A stretch of DNA of 64,000 bases, taken from assembly GCF_008329715.1 (NCBI RefSeq), contig NZ_VTSR01000008.1:1-64000 (forward strand), given 5' to 3'. Below, one piece after another: positions 8,997 to 19,400 of the stretch; position 1 is the first letter of the stretch; every line of letters begins with the position of its first letter. The DNA is from Gimesia chilikensis. GTDB lineage: Bacteria > Planctomycetota > Planctomycetia > Planctomycetales > Planctomycetaceae. Under the pieces are notes generated by a model, which searched no databases, was not told the DNA's origin, and worked only from the letters and a program-made list of their open reading frames with translations. The position numbers and the translations under genes were made by a program.

Positions 8997-9911
8997 ATGC
9001 TGGAAGTCATCAGCCCGTATCAGTTTAGCGAACAGAGAGCAGAATACGACGCCGGCGTGGCCCGCATGCGGCATTCGCTCTACATGGACTACCCGCGTCA
9101 CGTGCACCTCGAGACTCAGGCCCGCTGTAACGCAAGTTGCAACTTCTGTCCTTACCCGGATCTGAACCGTAAGCACACCAAAATGAGCGACGAGCTCATC
9201 GACAAAATCCTGAACGAACTGACGGCGATCCCCCAGGAGATGAACCTGCAGATTTCGCCGTTCAAAGTCAGCGAACCGTTTCTGGATGTCCGACTGTTTG
9301 ACGTTCTGGAAAAAATCAACACCCTGCTCCCCCAGGCAAAAATCGCGCTGACCTCCAACTCCACTCCCATCACGGAAGACAAGCTGGAAAAGCTGCAGGA
9401 TGTCAAAAATCTCCAGTACCTCTGGATCTCATTCAACGATCATCGCGAAGCGGAATACGAACGGGTGATGAGCCTCCCCTATCAGCGTACGCGTCAAAAG
9501 CTGGAAATGATTCACGATGCCTTCATGGAAGGTGACATTCCCTTCCCGGTGGTTCTTTCGCGCGTAGGAGATGGCACCGCCGCAGACCATGAATTCGTGC
9601 AGTGGGTCAGCATCAATTATCCGCTGTTCAAATCGAGCGTCTTTCCCCGCATGGAATGGATGGGACAGGTGCAGGGGCTCAACGTCTATGAAGTTCCCAA
9701 CATGGGCTGCGAACGCTGGTTCGAACTCTCGATCACCGCCACCGGTGAAGTCGCCCACTGCTGTGCCGACGGTCAGGCCGAATACCCCATCGGCAACGCC
9801 AACGATCAGAATGTCCTGGAGATCTACAACTCTCCCGAATACCGCAAGCTCCGGGAGTCCACAGTCTCGCGCTTAAGCGTCGAACCCTGCAACCGTTGTA
9901 CGTTCATGTAA
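8997..9911 (+). CDS. Radical SAM protein with C-terminal SPASM-like cysteines
   Basis: From the ATG at 8997 the protein has 304 residues. The radical SAM cluster motif CNASCNFC lies at about residue 43, preceded by PRHVHLETQARC. C-terminal cysteines in GCERW, HCCADGQ and PCNRC fit a SPASM domain holding an extra iron-sulfur cluster, as in peptide- or sugar-modifying enzymes. The substrate is unknown and no precursor-peptide gene is adjacent. The frame is open from a TTG at 8967, but GGAAGAG eight bases before 8997 favours the ATG. It stands alone, divergent from pyrF. Confidence 0.85.
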   Translation: MLEVISPYQFSEQRAEYDAGVARMRHSLYMDYPRHVHLETQARCNASCNFCPYPDLNRKHTKMSDELIDKILNELTAIPQEMNLQISPFKVSEPFLDVRLFDVLEKINTLLPQAKIALTSNSTPITEDKLEKLQDVKNLQYLWISFNDHREAEYERVMSLPYQRTRQKLEMIHDAFMEGDIPFPVVLSRVGDGTAADHEFVQWVSINYPLFKSSVFPRMEWMGQVQGLNVYEVPNMGCERWFELSITATGEVAHCCADGQAEYPIGNANDQNVLEIYNSPEYRKLRESTVSRLSVEPCNRCTFM

Positions 9912-10181
9912 AAGAAAAACTGAGCGGCACGGCGCCAGCCGCCGGTAAAATTCTCCCGCGAAGATCTCATTGAATAGTAGCAAACGCCGGGTGCCATGTG
10001 TCCGGTCTAAATAGCGAGCGGACAGTGAATTCCAGATCAAGCGTCCCCAATTCAAAGGGTAGCCCCGAATGCAATTCGGGGTGAGCGCAGCGAACTGGAA
10101 ACTGACAGGGAAAGCTTCCGGTTGCTCCTGCAAAACACTCCTACCATCTGAAACCAGTTGGTACTAATGCTTCCCACACCC
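9912..10181. other. Convergent intergenic region with dispersed repeats
   Basis: No gene is seen here. The segment holds a TGAGCGGCACGGCGCCAGCCGCCGG motif shared with positions near 890 and 2823, and a solitary REP-like unit at 10058-10096. Confidence 0.6.
10058..10096. repeat. Solitary REP-like unit (left half of composite repeat)
   Basis: GGGTAG followed by the palindrome CCCCGAATGCAATTCGGGG and GTGAGCGCAGCGAAC matches the left end of composite repeats A and C, but no right unit or tail follows. It shows that the left unit can occur on its own. Confidence 0.75.
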
Positions 10182-12242
10182 TCACGGCTTAAACACAATA
10201 TCCGTCACCGTACCGAACTTGGCCGGTAAAGGCATGTTCGCAAACGTCTGATCATCGCCCGATCGATACTGCCAGCGTCCCGCCAGGGGAAGTGCACCAC
10301 TGGCAGAAACCAGTTGAGGCACCGACACAAAATCGACTCCCGCATCACGACCGGAAACAGAGACGACAATCAGATTCGCATCGTTCACAGTGACCATTCC
10401 GGGAGCGATCACGAAACCGTCGCCCCGTTTCTTGAGAGCCGTTCCGTTCAACCAGGCTTGTACCGTATTCCCGGCAGACGTGGGTACCTTTAACTGCACA
10501 GGCTCACCATCCAGCCACGCTTTCGGCATCCGGGCCACGCAACGATACCAGCGACTCTCCACGGTCCCAGCCGGCTTCTTGAACTCGGGCAAAGAAACCA
10601 CCGTCCAGTGCGGTGCACCACGCAGGCTCACCTTGTCGGAGAGTTTCACTTTTGCGGGATTCAGACCTGCAGCCCAGTAGATCCCATTAGCCAGCAGCCG
10701 CACGAACTCGGGTTGCTGGAAATCGCCAGTGTGTCCCATTGAAGTATAAAACGAACGGCCACCGTCCTTCCGCTGAAACGTCCAGGCCACCGGTTCGACC
10801 GGTTTCCCTTTAATTTCCGCCGTCATCAATACCGTCGTCCCTTTCGCCAGCGGAGTCACCTCGTACAGTGAATACGCCTGCGGGAACGGTTTGTCGGGAA
10901 TGCCCGTCAGGATCGGGTTCTGCTTTTGCTTCGGATTGATCGTCACGATCGACTTCAGATCATTCGCGTGATGGCCGTGATAGCTGCCGCCAAACACGGT
11001 CGCATCAAATTCAGGCCAGTCCGCGTATCCCTTCGGCGGCTCTTTCCCACGCAGTGAAAACGCATGGCTCGCGGTGCGGATCCCCACCACCGGCTTACCC
11101 GCGGCGACATATTTCTTGATCAGCGCCATCTGTTTTTCCGGAAGCACACGTCTGCGGACGCTGAACAATACAAGATCGGCATCCTCGATCACTTCGATCC
11201 CCGGAATCTTATTCCGCTCCTTGTCATCAGCGAAGACCAGGCTCACACGAAACGCTTTGCCCAGGTTCTCCGCCGCAAACTTCGGCAGACTGACCTCAGT
11301 CTCGTATTCCTGCTCCGCCATGATAATCACGAGGTGCGGTCGATCATCTTTCTTGAAGACAAATTCATCGCCCCCCAGAATCTGATCGCTGGTAATTGTG
11401 GGACAGATGAATTTTTCGATGTGCGAGATAATCAGATCGTTGCCGGTAAAGTGACTCACGTAAGGCCAGCGCTGCGGGTTATACATCGTATCTGTCAGGT
11501 CCCGCACCAGCACCACGTTCTTCCCGTTCTGTGCCATCTGCCGCAAACCGAACGGACGACCGAGGACACACATGTTGGTATGCACGCCGGTCAGAATCAC
11601 ATTCTTAATGCCACGGCTTCCCAGAATTCGCCAGACTTCATCCCCTTTATCACTGATGAAATCTTTCTCACCATCGATGGTGATCAGCGGCGACTGCTTC
11701 TGCCAGGGGAGTGCCGGATTGCGGCCCAGCGACTTCAGCTTCGCGGCCCACGCTTTATGCTCTTCCGGGTCATCGTCCTCGCCCCCATCCGACTGATCGA
11801 GGGGATACACGGCCTGTTCTTCACTGGGAATCTTCGAGCACCACTTTTCGATGCCCTCGGGAATCGGTCCATTGAACGTGACCTGCTGCGCCCGCTGACG
11901 CGCCGGATGCCCCTCGTAAGCCGGCATACAATCACTCGGGGCGTGAATGATGGTCACTCCCTGTGCGCGGGCCGTCTTGAGCAATTGATCCAGCCGCGGT
12001 GCAAACTGTTCCAGTCGCCGGACTGCATTCAGACAATGATGGTAGTCCCAGACATCGCAGACGATAATCGCGGTCTGCTCAGGATCCCAGCTCTCATTGT
12101 GTTCCAGTCGATGATAACGTCCGGAGCCTGTACTGGTCTCGGACTGAGATCGCAGGTTCAACTGCAGATCCTCGGCAGACAGCAGACTGGTATAAGTCAA
12201 CAACAGGCTCAGACAGACGGACAGTTTACAGAACAGCTTCAC
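10182..12242 (-). CDS. Secreted isochorismatase-like and ThuA-like fusion protein
   Basis: This 686-residue protein has a signal peptide (residues about 1-23). An isochorismatase-like domain follows (about 55-270: TAIIVCDVWDYHHC with the catalytic Asp, and VILTGVHTNMCVLGRP with the catalytic-type Cys), then a ThuA-like glutamine-amidotransferase-fold domain (about 305-525: ADLVLFSVRRR, PVVGIRTASHAF, GGSYHGHH, SMGHTGDF). A beta-rich tail of about 150 residues is perhaps a binding module. ThuA proteins are tied to trehalose or other sugar use. The fusion suggests a periplasmic hydrolase acting on a sugar- or amide-containing compound; the reaction cannot be stated. Confidence 0.85.
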   Translation of the reverse strand: MKLFCKLSVCLSLLLTYTSLLSAEDLQLNLRSQSETSTGSGRYHRLEHNESWDPEQTAIIVCDVWDYHHCLNAVRRLEQFAPRLDQLLKTARAQGVTIIHAPSDCMPAYEGHPARQRAQQVTFNGPIPEGIEKWCSKIPSEEQAVYPLDQSDGGEDDDPEEHKAWAAKLKSLGRNPALPWQKQSPLITIDGEKDFISDKGDEVWRILGSRGIKNVILTGVHTNMCVLGRPFGLRQMAQNGKNVVLVRDLTDTMYNPQRWPYVSHFTGNDLIISHIEKFICPTITSDQILGGDEFVFKKDDRPHLVIIMAEQEYETEVSLPKFAAENLGKAFRVSLVFADDKERNKIPGIEVIEDADLVLFSVRRRVLPEKQMALIKKYVAAGKPVVGIRTASHAFSLRGKEPPKGYADWPEFDATVFGGSYHGHHANDLKSIVTINPKQKQNPILTGIPDKPFPQAYSLYEVTPLAKGTTVLMTAEIKGKPVEPVAWTFQRKDGGRSFYTSMGHTGDFQQPEFVRLLANGIYWAAGLNPAKVKLSDKVSLRGAPHWTVVSLPEFKKPAGTVESRWYRCVARMPKAWLDGEPVQLKVPTSAGNTVQAWLNGTALKKRGDGFVIAPGMVTVNDANLIVVSVSGRDAGVDFVSVPQLVSASGALPLAGRWQYRSGDDQTFANMPLPAKFGTVTDIVFKP

Positions 12243-12363
12243 GTGATGTCTCCTGGTGGCAGGCGCATTGAGGGGAACAGGTTGAACCCTCCCCGGTGGT
12301 ATTCCGCAGAATCTCTATTCTAAAAAGCCACCGTAGCAGAACAAAAGTCTGAAAGCCAGAAAC

Positions 12364-12404
12364 AAAAAAATCCAGCCTGAACCACACAGGGATTCAGACT
12401 GGAT
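12364..12404 (-). terminator. Rho-independent terminator
   Basis: Read on the minus strand, the stem ATCCAGTCTGAA / TTCAGGCTGGAT with one mismatch is followed by a run of seven T. It lies about 30 bases past the stop of the thioredoxin-protease gene. Confidence 0.8.
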
Positions 12405-12432
12405 CAGATGTTCTCAGTAGACGAGTGAGCGT

Positions 12433-14217
12433 TTAGCGACGCGACTCAGCAGAACGACGGTACCGCTGGACCGGAGCACTGTTCTGCAGGCTGTCCGGCG
12501 TCGATTTTTTAGCCGTCTGTGTGAAAGAAGAAGGAGGACGGAACATCGCATCTTCCGACTGTGCAGGGCTGGCTACCAGGTGTTGTGTCTTACTGGCCCG
12601 GGGCAGGCTCCGGCTGATACGTTCATCCCGCTGACGACGTACTGCATTCCTGGGAGTTCCCGACAGGTTGGCCGCAGGCTGGAAGCGGGCTGAGGTCGGC
12701 TGAGGCTGATTGCTGACTTCTCCCGACAGGTAAGAGACAAACTTGGAACTGGCCTTGTTGATGATCACCACCCGGCTGGCTGACTTGGGCTTGTTGAGCG
12801 GACGGATAATGCAGACCACTTCTGCTTCCCCTGCCTGATCCAATGCCGCCTGCAGCTGTGACAGGTCTGGATTACCGGTGGTTGCCGAGGTCACCTGTTG
12901 ACGCGGCTGGCTGTTAGTCGGCATCGCCCGATTCAGGAACTCATCCAGCAGTTGCTGGTTGGGAGCCACCTGGGCTGCAGGAGCAGCTTCCGACATGGCG
13001 AACTTGGTTTCCGGAGCGGACTCCTGAACGGCAGGCTGTTTGTAAAGGGCCGTCAGGTTGCTTTCATCGAGCAGTTTATGCACCACGGGCAGACCGGCAT
13101 ACAGACCGCGGCGATCTTCCTTATCGACGGCAAAGCAGACACCCACCAGTTGGCCGGAGCGGTTAAACAGTCCCCCGCCTGAACGTCCCTGCACTGGCAT
13201 GCCCGTGCATTCGATGTTGTCCGGTCCCAGGAAACGGTTGAGTTCGGTTACTTTGATTTTCTCCAGGGTCGGCAGTTCTCCACTGCTGCAACCCAGAGAT
13301 GCTACGACGTCACCCGCTTTAACTTCATCTTCCAGTGGAGCCACTTTCGCAGCAGCCACGACGCCCGAAGTGGGAATCGAAATCAGTCCCACATCGGCTT
13401 CCAGATTATAACGGACCAGGGTACCCACATAAGTGTCGTACTTTTCGCCCTGGAAGACATCGACTTCAATCACGGAGTCAGCCCTGATGTCACTGAAGAT
13501 ATGACTGCAGGTCATGATCAGGGTTCGACCGACGGCACTGTGAATTACCGTACCCGAACCGAGGTCCATTCCCTTTTTGTCTTTGACACGAATGCGAACC
13601 GTGCTGGCCCGCCAGTTGATGATTTCTTCCTGGGGAGCGGCTTCCGCGAACTGATCGTTGGCAGCATCGCCAAACTGGGCACGAATCACGGGCTCTTCGA
13701 CAGGAACCGAATCATCTTCAGATTTGTTTTTACCAAAGAACGGGAGATTGAATCCGCGCGATTTCTTTTCGGGCTGCTTCTGATCCTGTGCCAGCTGAAT
13801 CGGGGCTTCTTCAGCCTGATTGCTGCGACGATCATTGGATGCGAAGACCACCGGGTTACGGGGCTGTGACCGTTCGGGCTGAGCAGGTTCCGCTGCAGGA
13901 ATCCGGGCCAGCATCCGACGCAGATTACTTTCCGTTGTGGCACCGACAGAACGAGCCACCTCTTTACCATCGACTACCAGCACAAAAGCGGGAATGCTGG
14001 AAACATTAAAACGTCGGGCCAGCTCAGGTTCCTGATCGACGTCGACTTTCTTGATTGGATAGCCTTCACGTTTCAAACGTGAAACCAGCGGACTCATTTT
14101 CTGACACGGGCCACACCAGGTCGCAGTGAAATCCAGCAGAACCCCTTTAGGAGCAGCTGCCAGTGCAGAACCGGTCATCATCAGAAAAGTGAATACGAAT
14201 GTCGCTAATAATCTCAT
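12433..14217 (-). CDS. Secreted thioredoxin and trypsin-like serine protease fusion
   Basis: This 594-residue exported protein has a signal peptide (about 1-21) and a thioredoxin domain (about 24-110) with the redox motif WCGPC and the cis-proline loop SSIPAF. A charged linker follows, then a trypsin/DegP-like protease domain (about 200-385). The protease triad is readable as His in MTCSHIF, Asp in EADVGLIS and Ser in GRSGGGLF. No PDZ domain is seen. The last 200 residues are Gln/Ser/Pro/Arg-rich and likely disordered. A role in envelope disulfide or protein quality control is inferred. A terminator follows at 12364-12404. I am sure of both domains but not of proteolytic activity. Confidence 0.87.
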   Translation of the reverse strand: MRLLATFVFTFLMMTGSALAAAPKGVLLDFTATWCGPCQKMSPLVSRLKREGYPIKKVDVDQEPELARRFNVSSIPAFVLVVDGKEVARSVGATTESNLRRMLARIPAAEPAQPERSQPRNPVVFASNDRRSNQAEEAPIQLAQDQKQPEKKSRGFNLPFFGKNKSEDDSVPVEEPVIRAQFGDAANDQFAEAAPQEEIINWRASTVRIRVKDKKGMDLGSGTVIHSAVGRTLIMTCSHIFSDIRADSVIEVDVFQGEKYDTYVGTLVRYNLEADVGLISIPTSGVVAAAKVAPLEDEVKAGDVVASLGCSSGELPTLEKIKVTELNRFLGPDNIECTGMPVQGRSGGGLFNRSGQLVGVCFAVDKEDRRGLYAGLPVVHKLLDESNLTALYKQPAVQESAPETKFAMSEAAPAAQVAPNQQLLDEFLNRAMPTNSQPRQQVTSATTGNPDLSQLQAALDQAGEAEVVCIIRPLNKPKSASRVVIINKASSKFVSYLSGEVSNQPQPTSARFQPAANLSGTPRNAVRRQRDERISRSLPRASKTQHLVASPAQSEDAMFRPPSSFTQTAKKSTPDSLQNSAPVQRYRRSAESRR

Positions 14218-15269
14218 CTACCAACTCCTCACAATCGTTGGTTTCAACGCGCAACGCGTTTTAAAATTTGAGAAAGGGGTATCTGTTCGATGCTCGCCGC
14301 AAAATGTGGAACACATACTGAGGACAGAGCAGACAACCATGGAGGTCGTCGTGAGCAGAGAAGCAGTGCGCAGAGATTGCAGCACAATCTCTGTGTGAGC
14401 GAAAAACTGCTTGAGCCCCCTCTCGATAAGAAGAGATTCGACAGTTCGAACTTTCACGGCCGGGTTGAGAGCGTCAACCGGCAGTCTGTGTGAAATCAGC
14501 TTCACGGTGCGGCTTCCATGCCTGGGGTTTTGGTTCCCATGAACAACTGGGAATTTGGGTCAGTTTGGGGTGAATCGTGTCCGGTCTTCCTTAACCGCTG
14601 ACGTTGATTCGAATGAATTGTCGGTTCCGTACGTTCGTGTACTATTTAATAGAAATGGAATTCAGAATCCCATTTGTGACGGGTCACTTTGAATCACGCA
14701 CCTCGCATACCAGAATCGCAATTTATTTTGCGAAAAATCAGCGAGAACGCGTAAATACATTAAAGATTATTCCTTGTAAATAGGATTTCTTCTGGAAGCT
14801 TTTACAATCGCCTCTCAGAATCGCCGATTTGGTGACTTTTTTGCAAGACATTGTAATTTTTACGCGATTTTTCGAGTTTTTTAAGCTCTGGCCCGAGGGG
14901 CCGATTTTAAAGGCCAGGCCCTTCCAATACCGGGGAATTTGCCAGGACTCGAAAACTGGTTGTGTACTTTTTGGTCTCACGGCAACTATAATAGTCAGTG
15001 GTCCCCAGCAGAGTGACTCTGGTATCCGGGGCCGTGTTGTTTTAACATAACCACCATTATTGAAACAACTTATGCCCCTTGAGGCGTGAACCACTCCTCA
15101 AACACCTGCCTTGTACACAACGACAGTACCTCTGTCAGTCTGCTAACATCGAACTCAAAACCACCCGGATTTAGCCCGAGCAGTTGAAATGCCACTCATT
15201 TTCGACTCTCAGGCCGTAGAAAACCTGATTCAAGCCGCCATGTATCGACCCGAAAGACAAACCCTGATC
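14218..15269. other. Long AT-rich divergent intergenic region
   Basis: About 1.05 kb without a convincing gene separates the divergent thioredoxin-protease and lipoprotein genes. Positions 14640-14880 are clearly richer in A and T than the rest of the window. Small inverted repeats are visible: AGATTG/CAATCT near 14373, GTGAC-GG-GTCAC near 14676 and TCGCAA/TTGCGA near 14717. TATAAT occurs at 14987-14992 just before a compact hairpin-rich stretch (15000-15040). It may hold promoters or a small RNA, but no family is recognised. Confidence 0.5.
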
Positions 15270-16367
15270 ATGAAATCGTTCCCGCTCCTGCTCCTGATGC
15301 CCCTGCTGCTCCTGCCGATCGGCTGTGGTAAACAGGATGAGATTCACACCTATGAAGTCCCTAAAGAGGGAACCGACCTCGGCCCGGCACAGGCCACCCC
15401 AGCAGAAGCAAAACCGACCCGCATGCTGGCGGCCATCCTGCCCGGAGTCGGACGGAACTGGTTCTTCAAAATGACCGGGACTCCCGAGCAGGTCGCTGCT
15501 CAGTTTGATACCTTCATCGAATTCCTCAAATCGGTGACCCTCAAAGCAGGTCAGCCCGAATGGAAGCTCCCTGCAGACTGGACCCAGGAACCGGGCAGTT
15601 CCATGCGATTTGCCACCCTCAAAGTCAAAGACACAGATCCCCCACTCGAAATGTCGGTCATCCCCCTGCCGCCAAGCGGCACACTGGAAAACGTCAATCG
15701 CTGGCGTGATCAGGTTGGTCTGGCTCCCATTACTGAAAAAGACCTCACAGCAGCCGAAGGCGTTTCTCCCGGTCTGGACCAGGAACAGTTCACCCTGAAA
15801 ACCGGCGACAAAACAATCACGGTCGTCAGCCTGGATGGAAAGATGGCTGACAACCCCATGAGCCGGGCTCCCTTCGCTTCCGGCATGATGGGTGGTGGCA
15901 TGCCCGCACCAGGAGGCCCTGCCGCTTCCACACCGCCGGCTGCCGCCGCACAGATTAAATACGAAACCCCCTCAGGCTGGAAACCCGGTCGCAGCGGAGG
16001 CATGCGGAAAGCCGCCTTCAATGTCTCTGCGGACGGAGAGACCGGCGAAGTCACCGTGATCGATCTCGCCAAAGACAGTTCTCCCCTGCTCCCGAATATC
16101 AACCGCTGGCGTGACCAGGTGAAACTCAAAGCCATTACCGACGCCGATCTGTCGGGGAACTCGGAGCAACTCAAAGCCGGGGATCTCGAAGCAACCTATG
16201 TCAAACTGATCGGCCCCGAAGGCGAAACACCACGACCGGCCATTCTGGGTGCCATCATCTACCGGGACAATCTGGCCTGGTTCGTGAAATTTACCGGCCC
16301 CGCAAAGCTGGCAGAAAAAGAGGAAGCGAACTTCAAAGAGTTTGTGAAGTCGATCCGTTTTGAATAG
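15270..16367 (+). CDS. Lipoprotein with internal duplication
   Basis: Taken from the ATG at 15270, this 365-residue protein has a hydrophobic signal ending in the lipobox LPIGC, so it is probably a lipoprotein. Two related units are visible. Each contains the near-identical phrase NRWRDQV followed by an IT-x-x-DL segment (about residues 144 and 282), and each is associated with a W-F-x-K-x-TG ... F-x-x-F-x-KS segment. A Gly/Met/Pro/Ala-rich linker separates them. I do not recognise a named family. It lies 64 bases upstream of the cytochrome c maturation gene on the same strand, so a link to that machinery is possible. An upstream ATG at 15189 would destroy the signal peptide. Confidence 0.75.
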   Translation: MKSFPLLLLMPLLLLPIGCGKQDEIHTYEVPKEGTDLGPAQATPAEAKPTRMLAAILPGVGRNWFFKMTGTPEQVAAQFDTFIEFLKSVTLKAGQPEWKLPADWTQEPGSSMRFATLKVKDTDPPLEMSVIPLPPSGTLENVNRWRDQVGLAPITEKDLTAAEGVSPGLDQEQFTLKTGDKTITVVSLDGKMADNPMSRAPFASGMMGGGMPAPGGPAASTPPAAAAQIKYETPSGWKPGRSGGMRKAAFNVSADGETGEVTVIDLAKDSSPLLPNINRWRDQVKLKAITDADLSGNSEQLKAGDLEATYVKLIGPEGETPRPAILGAIIYRDNLAWFVKFTGPAKLAEKEEANFKEFVKSIRFE

Positions 16368-16431
16368 TCCGGCCCCGGCCTGACCACACAATCCATTATT
16401 AGTTTTTGAGTCTGACCCTCAGGAAATCCGT

Positions 16432-19400
16432 ATGTCAACGAATACCCTCCCGGAAACATCTCACGAAACTGCCTCGCCCGAGTCCGGCTCTGGTTCCGCG
16501 AATTTCAATAAGCATTTTCTGAACTTCCTGACGCCCCTGGCCTCGCTGAAAATCACCGTGGCCCTCTTCGCGATGGCCATCTTTATCATCCTGGCCGGAA
16601 CTCTGGCTCAGGTAGAAAAAGATATCTGGGTTGTGATCGACGAATACTTCCGCACCGCCATCGCCCGTATCGATTTCAAAATCTTCTTCCCCCCTTCCTT
16701 CTTCCCCGGCATTAAACCGGACAGCATTCCCGGTTTCTTCTACTTTCCGGGGGGCTGGCTCATCGGTTTCATGATGGGCGTCAACCTGTTGGCGGCCCAC
16801 CTGATACGTTTCAAAGTGCAGGGCAAAGGTAAAGAGCGCACAATTGGCTGGAGCATTATCGGCGTCGGCCTGCTCCTCACCTGGCTGGTCATCGCAGGCG
16901 GTTCGAATAAAGACGGGTTCCAGGAATATTCAGTCATGAGCTGGCAGGTCCTCTGGTGGCTCTTCGAAGCAGGCCTCGCGTTGTCTGCTATCGGCGGTCT
17001 GGCTTTGTTCTTCATGCTCCCTAAACATCGCAAAGTCGAACGTGGTCTCGCCATCGGCGGCGCGATCATGCTGGGATTCTTGACCGCCTGGTTTATCTCC
17101 AAGGGGGATGCCGCCCGCTTTAGCGATTCCTCCATGCGGATTCTCTGGCAGTTGATTAAAGCAACTTTCGTCGGTGTCGTACTGCTCGCCGGTTGTATTC
17201 CGCTCTTTAAGAAACGGGCCGGGGTGGTGCTCCTGCACGCAGGTGTAGGCCTGATGATGCTCAGCGAACTCATCGTGGGCACCATGGCTGTGGAAACACA
17301 GATGACCGTCTCCGAAGGTCAGACAACCAACTTCGTCCAGGATATCCGCGAGATCGAACTGGCCATCATCGACAAAACCGATCCCCAGAAAGATCGCGTC
17401 ACCGTCATCCCCAAATCGATCCTGCTTAAAAATCGCGAAGGCGTCGTCTCAGATCCCGCACTCCCCTTCGATTATGAACTGATCCACTACTACCAGAACT
17501 CGTCGCTCCGTAAGATTTCGTCGCTGACCGCTGAAGAGAAAAAAGCGGCCGACAATCCCGCGACGACCGGCGTCGGTAAAGAATGGATCGCCCTGCCGGT
17601 ACGGAATACCGCCGGTACCGATATGGGAGGCGGAGTCGACATCCCGGCAGCTTACATCAAAATCATCGACAAAAAGACCAAAGAGTCTCTGGGAGTCTAC
17701 CTGGTCAGCCTCGATCTCTCGCTGCGGGACTTCGGCGAACAGGTCGTCGTCGATGGCACTCCCTACGAGCTCTTCCTGCGATTCAAACGCTACTACAAAG
17801 ATTACACCGTCAAACTGATCGATGTCCGCAAGGATGATTACGCCGGCACAAGCACGGTGCAGAACTATTCGTCTGATATCCGCCTCGTCGACAACGAACG
17901 CAACGTCGACCGCGATGTGCACATCTGGATGAATAACCCCCTGCGTTACAGTGGCGAAACATTCTACCAGAGCGGTTATCACCAGGATCCCCGTACGGGC
18001 GAAGAAACGACAACACTCTCCGTCGTCACCAACATGGGCTGGATGATTCCGTATGTCTCCTGCATGATCGTCGTGGTCGGCATGTTCTATCACTTCATGA
18101 TCACCCTGCTCCGCTATCTCGGCCGCCGCGAAAAACAGCGCACCGAGCCCCAGGCCATTGAAGAGTTCGCCGGGGATAAGTCGGGAGAAATGACACCCGC
18201 ACAACTCCGCAAACGACGCAACGAAAAACTCCAGAAATATCTGATTCCGATTACCATCTTCATCATCTTTGGCGGCTACCTGATGGGCAAAGCCGTTGTG
18301 CGGAAACCCGACTCCAACCAGATGAATCTCTACAAGTTCGGCGAACTGCCCGTCCTCTACCAGGGACGCGCCAAACCCATCGATACACTGGCCCGTAACA
18401 GTCTGCGGATTGTCTCAGGCAAGCAGACCTTCAAAGACTCAGACGGTAAAACGCAGCCCGCGATCAAGTGGTTTCTCGATACCATCGCCAACCCGGAAGC
18501 TTCGTTCAAGCACCGGGTGTTCCGCATTGAAAACCCGGAACTGCTCACCGTGCTGGGTCTCAAACGCCGCGAAGGGTTTCGTTATTCGTTCGAAGACTTC
18601 ATCGAGAAACTTCCCGAGCTGACCCGACAGGCCGAACTCGCCCGCAAGGCAGGCAAAGGCCAGGCGAGTCTCTTCCAGTCCCGTGTGCTGGAACTGGAAA
18701 AGAAAATCGGTATTGTCGATCTGCTCATGCAGGCCTTCAATCCACCTCAGATTCGTCCGGAAAATGCACGTCAGGATGTGATGGAAGCCTTCCGGCGACA
18801 GGAAATGCTGGCCCAACGGAATCCACCGCTGGCGATTCCTCCCAAGCTTCTGGAAGACAAGGAGGACCAGAAACCGGAAACCGCCATCGACGATCAGTGG
18901 CAGACCTATTCCGCCTCCTGGCTGCGTGATCTGCTGAGCCTCAGTGTCAATAACGAAAAAGAAAACGAAGCCACCCAGGCATGGACGGCAATTCTCGTCG
19001 CCTATTCGCGCGATAATGTCACCGATTTCAACAAAGAAGTCCGCGACTACCAGAGCTGGTTGAATCGGAACCGCGCCGATCTGCCACACACCAGCCTGAA
19101 TAAGATCGACTTCGAAGCGTTCTACAATCACTTCGAACCCTGTTACTATGCCGCCGTGCTGTATCTGTTCGCGTTTGTGCTGGTCTGCCTCTCCTTCCTG
19201 TTCCTGCAGCGTCCACTGGGCAGTGCCGCCTTCTGGCTGATCGTGCTCACATTCGTGGTACACACGTTCGCGCTGATCGCCCGCATCTATATTTCGGGCC
19301 GTCCCCCGGTGACTAATCTCTACTCCTCTGCCGTCTTTATCGGCTGGGGTGCAGTATTGGCGGGGATCGTGATTGAACGTATCAACCACCTGGGCATCGG

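Noticed and set aside
11064-12323. 419-codon plus-strand frame opposite the isochorismatase-ThuA gene
   Set aside because: Antisense shadow of a gene with intact catalytic motifs; no domain in the translated product.
14395-14520. tRNA-like GTTCGAAC box in the long gap
   Set aside because: No acceptor stem or anticodon arm can be paired around it; no tRNA cloverleaf was found in any gap.
14738-15094. 118-codon open frame on the minus strand in the AT-rich gap
   Set aside because: Basic, low-complexity-like product with no family, no ribosome-binding site and no codon pattern like the neighbouring genes; it spans the hairpin-rich region.
17449-19389. Long minus-strand frames inside ccsBA
   Set aside because: They mirror the codon bias of the real gene and give no membrane or domain pattern.
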